A DNA stretch of 44,447 nt from Anaeromassilibacillus sp. An172 (GTDB taxonomy: Bacteria > Bacillota > Clostridia > Oscillospirales > Acutalibacteraceae). The DNA is taken from contig NZ_NFKS01000025.1 of assembly GCF_002160515.1 (NCBI RefSeq), positions 1 through 44,447 of the forward strand, written 5' to 3'. The notes beneath the pieces were generated by a model. The model had not been told where the DNA came from. It saw only the letters and a program-made list of their open reading frames with translations, and made no database searches. A program made the translations under genes and the position numbers. Below are positions 39,990 through 44,447 of the stretch, piece by piece (positions within the stretch are counted from its first letter, which is position 1; every line of letters begins with the position of its first letter).

Positions 39990-40375
39990 AAATAAAGAAG
40001 CTTTTATATGTGATTTTAGGCTGTATCGGCTTGGCTCTCGGAGCCGTGGGGGCTGTATTGCCGCTTCTTCCGGCCTTTCCGTTTTTGCTTTTGGCGGCGT
40101 TTTGCTTTGCCAAAAGCTCCGAAAAACTGCACCGTTGGTTTACGGGAACAAAGCTGTATAAAAACAATCTGGAAAGCTATGTAAAAGGACAGGGCATGAC
40201 GTGGAAGACCAAGATCCGGATCATGATTACGGTGACGGTTCTAATGTCGATCGGCTTTATTATGATGCATGCTGTTCCGGTGGGAAGGATCGTTCTGGCT
40301 TGTGTTTGGGTATTCCATATCCTTTACTTTGTTTTCCGGGTAAAGACCATTAAACAAACCAATGGTAATCGCTAA
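39986..40375 (+). CDS. DUF454 (YbaN-family) inner membrane protein
   Basis: A 129-residue protein starting at GTG 39986, overlapping the previous stop. It has the DUF454 pattern: LGCIGLALGAVGAVLPLLPAFPFLLLA, CFAKSSEKLHRWF and two C-terminal helices (VLMSIGFIMMH, IVLACVWVFHILYF). YbaN-type genes are often near heme or iron genes, but the function is not established. It is the last gene of the heme operon; a terminator follows at 40424. Confidence 0.87.
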   Translation: MKIKKLLYVILGCIGLALGAVGAVLPLLPAFPFLLLAAFCFAKSSEKLHRWFTGTKLYKNNLESYVKGQGMTWKTKIRIMITVTVLMSIGFIMMHAVPVGRIVLACVWVFHILYFVFRVKTIKQTNGNR

Positions 40376-40423
40376 CATATGAAATGACTTATCCTGAAGG
40401 AGGTTAAGAAAGGAAAGCAAAAT

Positions 40424-40450
40424 AAAACTCCTCCAATTAGGGGAGTTTTA
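40424..40450. terminator. Bidirectional terminator ending the heme operon
   Basis: AAAACTCC and GGAGTTTT flank a TCCAATTAGG loop; the A-tract before and T-tract after allow function in both directions. It marks the right border of the metal island. The gap 40376-40634 has no gene; besides this it holds a second hairpin and an inverted repeat. Confidence 0.75.
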
Positions 40451-40496
40451 CCGTGTTTCATTTAGAGATATCGGGTATATATAATTTATGTACAGT

Positions 40497-40533
40497 AAGC
40501 GCTTTTGTCTACGGACAATTACGCTTTTTTTAT
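40497..40533 (+). terminator. Second hairpin with T-tract
   Basis: AAGCG and CGCTT flank TTGTC-TACG-GACAA, followed by TTTTTTATTTT. A TATAAT-like element lies just upstream (40480-40486), so a very short transcript may be made and ended here. A further inverted repeat AATCTGAA...TTCAGATT (40590-40617) lies 6-7 nt before the next ribosome site. Confidence 0.45.
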
Positions 40534-40634
40534 TTTCCATCGAGTAAGTTCTGGCTGATAACCCATAGCGGTCGGTCGCCGCCCCCGACAATCTGAATTT
40601 TCAAAAAATTTCAGATTGATCGGAGGAAATAACT

Positions 40635-41045
40635 ATGGCTTACAACAAAGCCAAAGCGGAAAAAGAATGGCTCCGCTGGAAAGAAGCAGAAGAAAAGAAA
40701 CTAAGAGAACTCGGCGTGGATGAGGAAACCATCCAGCGCCTGCATACATACGACTGGGCTCAGTTTAATAAGGAACGCCAATACCTACAGCGACAGGTGG
40801 ATTGGTCTCCCTATGCAGATTGGGTTTCAGCACAGGATCTGGAACTACCCGTTGAGGATACCGAATCCTTGCTGGATAGTATCGAGGACATGGAACTTTT
40901 TTCTTTGTTACATACTGTGGACAAGCTTACCCTCGAAATTCTCTTTATGAAAATGGATGGATACAGCAGCAAAGAAATAGCGTCTGCTTTTGGAATGGAT
41001 GAGTACGCTGTAAATATGCGAATTTACCGCCTACGAAAAAAATAA
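40635..41045 (+). CDS. Sigma-70 region 4-like ICE regulator
   Basis: A 136-residue protein. The last ~50 residues (LLHTVDKLTLEILFMKMDGYSSKEIASAFGMDEYAVNMRIYRLRK) form a sigma-70 region 4 helix-turn-helix; the first ~60 are charged and helical (KAEKEWLRWKEAEEKKL). No region 2 is present, so it cannot act as a full sigma factor alone. Similar small genes are standard in Clostridia ICE backbones, and I take it as the point where backbone resumes after the metal cargo. ATG 40635 follows CGGAGGAA. Confidence 0.8.
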   Translation: MAYNKAKAEKEWLRWKEAEEKKLRELGVDEETIQRLHTYDWAQFNKERQYLQRQVDWSPYADWVSAQDLELPVEDTESLLDSIEDMELFSLLHTVDKLTLEILFMKMDGYSSKEIASAFGMDEYAVNMRIYRLRKK

Positions 41046-41616
41046 AAAAATATTTATGACCTGCGTTATATTCTGCCTCTTTTCATGGGCTATTGGGCGA
41101 ACGGGGAAAAAGAAACGTTCACCTTGTAGCTTGAAAAGAGAATACCAGCCATGCGGGTACATTCCCGTCTGAGTGAGCGACGCACGAAAAAGCGCCATGA
41201 CGAGCTGCACATAAGCCGCCTCCCATTTATTCGTGGGACGGTGGTTTGTGTTGTTGGTTTTGAACGATGCATTTTGACCGGAAAGAGGGAGTAGTTTCCC
41301 TTTTCGCCACGACCTTGGGCGAGGTATTATGATACGCATTATCGTTTGCCCACACGTCAGATGGGTTGGTCGACCTTGGGTTGTAATCAGCAAGACCTTT
41401 GGGGAACCAGTGAACGGTTTGTAAACTGCAAGCCTGCCCGTATGGTTCCCAAGGTTGCCGGGGGGCGAGCAGCGAATACGGCACATCAAAATCAAACCTT
41501 TTAATTTTTTCAGATTGCCGTTGACGGCGAATCCGTGCGGCGCAGTTTAAAAGCTGCGCCGCATTAGTTTGCCGCCAACACATACGAGCAAACTGCTCAA
41601 AGGAGAATGTGCCGAA
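41046..41616. other. Structured non-coding region before the helicase gene
   Basis: No credible ORF in 571 bp. It contains several hairpins: CGGG-TACATT-CCCG (41154-41167), GGGA-GTAGT-TTCCC (41288-41301), and a larger one pairing CCTTTGGGGAACCA (41396-41409) with TGGTTCCCAAGG (41442-41453). CGACCTTGGG is directly repeated at 41310-41319 and 41371-41380. It may hold a functional RNA, an origin of transfer or a replication-initiation site; nothing identifies which. Confidence 0.55.
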
Positions 41617-43242
41617 ATGAATAAGCCTACTTTGAAAGAGCAGGCCCACGGAGAGATTGAAAAGATTTTCAGAATTCTTTTGCCTCAAAATGGTTTGGCG
41701 GTTCGGGAAGAACAAATCACCCTCTGTCACACCATGCTGGATACCCTGCTCAAAAACAATATCGCTCTGTGTGACGCAGGCGTTGGGATCGGTAAAACCT
41801 ATGCTTACCTGACCGCCTGCATTTTACTGAAAAAGTTTGCCCCGCATGGACCTGCAGGTTCTCAGCCGGTGGTGATTTCTACCTCCAGCGTTGCCTTACA
41901 GGACGCTGTCATCGGAGAATACATTCCCTTTTTATCCCGGATTTTTCTGGAAAATCGTGTTATTTCCAAACCCATCCGAGCCATCGTGCGAAAAGGAAAA
42001 GAGCGTTTTGTCTGTGACGCCCGACTATCTCAAAGGTTGGAAGCGGTCAAAGATAAGAATAAGAATGCGGAACAGCTCAAAGCATTGCTTTCCCTTCGCA
42101 CTTATTATGATTTGGACTCCGTAACTGGCCTCAGTGGATTTGACCGGCGGCAGGTGTGCGTCCCCAAAGTTTGCGAGAAAACTTGCCCTTTGCGAAGCGC
42201 CTGCCGGTATCATCAATATCTGAAGGAAGCCAGAAGTGCGGAGATTTTCGTCCAGATCTGCAATCACAATTACTTATTGGCAGACGCCGCACACCGTTTG
42301 CAGGAACTTCGTCCCCTTTTAAACGACTATCGGGCTTTGGTAATCGATGAAGCTCACAAGCTACCGGACGCAGCTCGGCAAATGTATGGGCGAAGCCTTT
42401 CAGCAGAGGATTTCAGTGAGCTCTGCACTCTGCTGGCAAAAGAAAAATATGTTCTCGCAGCCCAGCGGCTGAAAGAAAAGTTTACTGCCCTTATGGGTGC
42501 TATGTGCCGGGGCGAACTGCTGGAAGAAGCGCAGCGTACCGCATTCGTATTAACACCGGATCGGGAAGCTGCCCTTCGGGATTGTCTCTCCTTTCTTCGG
42601 CAGCTCCAAAAACAGCTTGCACCTCACCTCCCACGGTGGATACTTTACCGGCTGGGAACAACAGAGCAAACTCTCAACCTGTTTTTTACCGGCGACCGTA
42701 AATACATTCTTTATATTCAGTATGACAGGGACGGAAGTCCCAGCCTGTGCGCCGCCAGCCGGGAAATGCCGGAACAGCTGCGCCACGCACTGTGGTTGAA
42801 GGAAACGCCAGCGATTCTGACCTCCGGTACCCTTATGGCCGGGGGCAGTTTTGACAGAACCCGCCAGCTCATGGGTTTGTCCGCAAACAAGCGGCTGGAT
42901 GATTATATTGCGGTTTCTCCCTTCAATTATAAAGAAAACTGTCTCCTCTACATTCCCGATGATATGCCAAAGGCGCAAATGGGCAGCGAAAAAGAAGCCA
43001 AGTGTCTGGCAGAGCAGATCTGCCGCTTAGTGAAAGCCACTCATGGCCACACTCTGGTGCTTTTTACTTCCTACTCCCTGATGGGCGCTGTTTATACGGA
43101 TACTATCTGGATGAGAAAGGGACACTCATTGTACAACAGGAAGAAGCTAAAATTGTTCAAAGAATATTCGGCGACTTCCTCTCCGGAATGGGAATACAGG
43201 AAATCGCTGCAGAACTGCAAAAAGAACATATTCCAAAGTTAA
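41617..43242 (+). pseudogene. Truncated DinG/XPD-type DNA helicase
   Basis: Helicase sequence runs from ATG 41617 (AAGGAG at about 41600) to about 43094. It has Walker A GVGIGKT (near 41788-41808), an XPD-type cysteine cluster (CVPKVCEKTCPLRSACRY) and the DEAH box VIDEAHKL (near 42340-42363). The second RecA-like domain starts (HTLVLFTSYSLMGAVY) and then stops: the remaining ~150-200 residues with motifs IV-VI are missing, replaced by recombinase DNA in another frame, giving 49 unrelated residues to 43242. It is almost certainly inactive. Family members are common ICE helicases. Confidence 0.85.
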
Positions 43243-44117
43243 ATGGAGAACCCGTTTGGAGTTATACAGGTATTCTCTATATCCTTACAAACGAACGATA
43301 CATAGGAGATGAACTGTTTCAAAAACGATACACAACAGATACTCTGCCTTTTCAAAAAAAGATAAATCGTGGACAGAAAAAGCAGTATTACGCCGAAGAT
43401 ACCCATGATCCAATTATCAGCAGAGAGGTATTCCGAAAAGCACAAGAATTATTAAAGCGAAAATCAGAGCGACATGGACATCAAAATAATGGACAGTATC
43501 CTTTTACAAGTTTAATCGTCTGTGATGAGTGCGGGACAAATTTCTGTAGACGAATTGCGAAAAACCAACGTGTTTTGTGGACCTGTCGCAAGCATTTTAA
43601 AGGGAAACATCTGTGCAGCATGGAGAGCCTAAATGAAACTGAAATACAACGGTGTTTCCTTACTTTATATAAAAAGCTGGCTGAAAATCGTCAAGAAATC
43701 CTTGGAAGCTATCTCCGCCAGCTTGAAGAACTAAAAGATAAGGATTTTATGGCCCATCCTGATGCCATGGAATTAAATAGACAGATTGCTGGATTATTAG
43801 AGCAGAATCACACTCTACACCGCTTGCGGGCAAAAGAGTGCATTGATTCTGCTTTTTTTATAGCTCAATCCAATGAATTAGGCCAAAAGATATCCAATTT
43901 AAAAGCCGAACTTAAACAATATCGTAATTTAAACGAGTATGCGGATTTTATTGATAACACCCGCCTGATTTTAACGATATTAGACTCCCCGATGCCGGCT
44001 TTTAGCGCATCAGTGTTCCGAAATATAGTGAGCCGTATTACGGTGACACATGAAACATTGAGATTTCAGCTTGTCAATGGATTGGAGTTGGAAGAAGAAA
44101 GGATAAGCGGAGGTTAA
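43091..44117 (+). pseudogene. Large serine recombinase fragment lacking the catalytic domain
   Basis: Beginning at about 43091 the sequence encodes a recombinase domain (YGYYLDEKGTLIVQQEEAKI through RYIGDELFQKRY), a zinc-ribbon (CDECGTNF...WTCRKHFKGKHLC), a coiled-coil region and a C-terminal tail to 44117. The N-terminal resolvase domain with the catalytic serine, normally ~140 residues, is absent: the upstream bases are helicase. The open frame begins at 43002, but residues before 43091 are out-of-frame helicase. Without the catalytic domain it cannot recombine DNA. Confidence 0.85.
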
Positions 44118-44119
44118 TC

Positions 44120-44404
44120 ATGAAGAAAAAAAGATACTTGCCTTTTGGATATCAGATGAATGAAGGAAATATTATACCGGACATACTGGAATCTTCTGCT
44201 GTGCAGTCAATTTTTGAAAATTATCGAAACGGCGCATCGCTGCAGACGCTTGCCAAACAAATGCAGCAATCTGGTTTAAAGTACCGAGAAAATGCGGTTT
44301 GGAATAAGGCGATGATCGCCAGAATATTAGACTGCGAATATTGTATTTCAAAACAGCAAAAATGGTGTTACAAAGCTTTCTGGCAACAGCACCAACAGCA
44401 GTAA
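44120..44404 (+). pseudogene. Second serine recombinase accessory fragment
   Basis: 94 codons starting 2 nt after the previous stop. Residues 1-75 (YLPFGYQMNEGNI, SIFENYRNGASLQTLAKQM, AVWNKAMIARILDCEY) follow the recombinase-domain pattern of the short recombinase-like proteins that accompany large serine recombinases. After RILDCEY the sequence becomes unrelated and ends, where family members continue for hundreds of residues, so it is a 3'-truncated remnant. The last bases of the window (44419-44447) form an imperfect inverted repeat (TCGG...CTTTTT...AAAAAG-CCGA). Confidence 0.7.
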
Positions 44405-44447
44405 GATGATGCTTGCCCTCGGATCGCTTTTTTTGATAAAAAGCCGA

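Noticed and set aside
1-44447. CRISPR array, rRNA or tRNA genes
   Set aside because: I saw no regularly spaced short repeats and no rRNA or convincing tRNA sequence.

Overview
The window looks like part of an integrative and conjugative element (ICE) from a low- to mid-GC Gram-positive anaerobe, most likely a gut Clostridia species. The evidence is the PcfB / VirD4 (TraG) / Maff2 / TrbL-like / PrgI / VirB4 / M23-peptidase gene order, the sortase-type (IPQTG) surface proteins, and the strong Shine-Dalgarno sequences. No relaxase, intact integrase, rRNA, tRNA or CRISPR array is visible, so the element continues beyond the window or is decayed.

Layout. (1) 115-10294: conjugation module, all on the plus strand apart from a small leftward cassette at 4573-4812. 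Its peptidoglycan hydrolase is split by a frameshift near 9531. (2) About 10300-40400: a 30-kb metal/heme island in several transcription units. These are an AraC regulator with a tiny ORF, a DUF6110-type protein and a P1B-type ATPase; a TetR regulator followed by two YbtP/YbtQ-like ABC half-transporters; an operon with an HMA chaperone, a ZIP transporter, a membrane protein, two methyltransferases and a MarR-like regulator; and a long heme operon. The heme operon encodes a NEAT surface protein, an Shp-type heme-binding protein, an IsdE-like lipoprotein, a second giant NEAT protein, a FecCD permease, an ATPase, a DtxR-family repressor, a small membrane protein, a CydDC-like ABC pair, a YgbA_NO protein and a DUF454 protein. 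(3) 40400-44447: ICE backbone resumes with a sigma-70-like gene, about 570 bp of structured non-coding DNA, a truncated DinG-type helicase fused at its break to a large serine recombinase lacking its catalytic domain, and a second recombinase fragment.

How it may work together. Six copies of one inverted repeat, GTTAG-N6-CTAAC, lie only in promoter/leader regions of the metal island. They sit before the AraC gene, before the first ABC pair, twice before the HMA/ZIP operon and twice before the heme operon. The arms resemble DtxR/IdeR half-sites and a DtxR-family repressor is encoded in the heme operon, so I infer one mobile, self-contained iron/heme regulon. Heme would pass from NEAT proteins to Shp to IsdE to FecCD/ATPase. 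No sortase and no recognisable heme-degrading enzyme is present in the window.

Other points: most conjugation genes have near-cognate (CTG, TTG, ATA, ATT, ATC) rather than ATG codons at ideal distance from the ribosome binding site. A 35-codon antisense ORF flanked by inverted repeats sits inside the conjugation operon. An unclassified structured leader with a terminator precedes the first NEAT gene.
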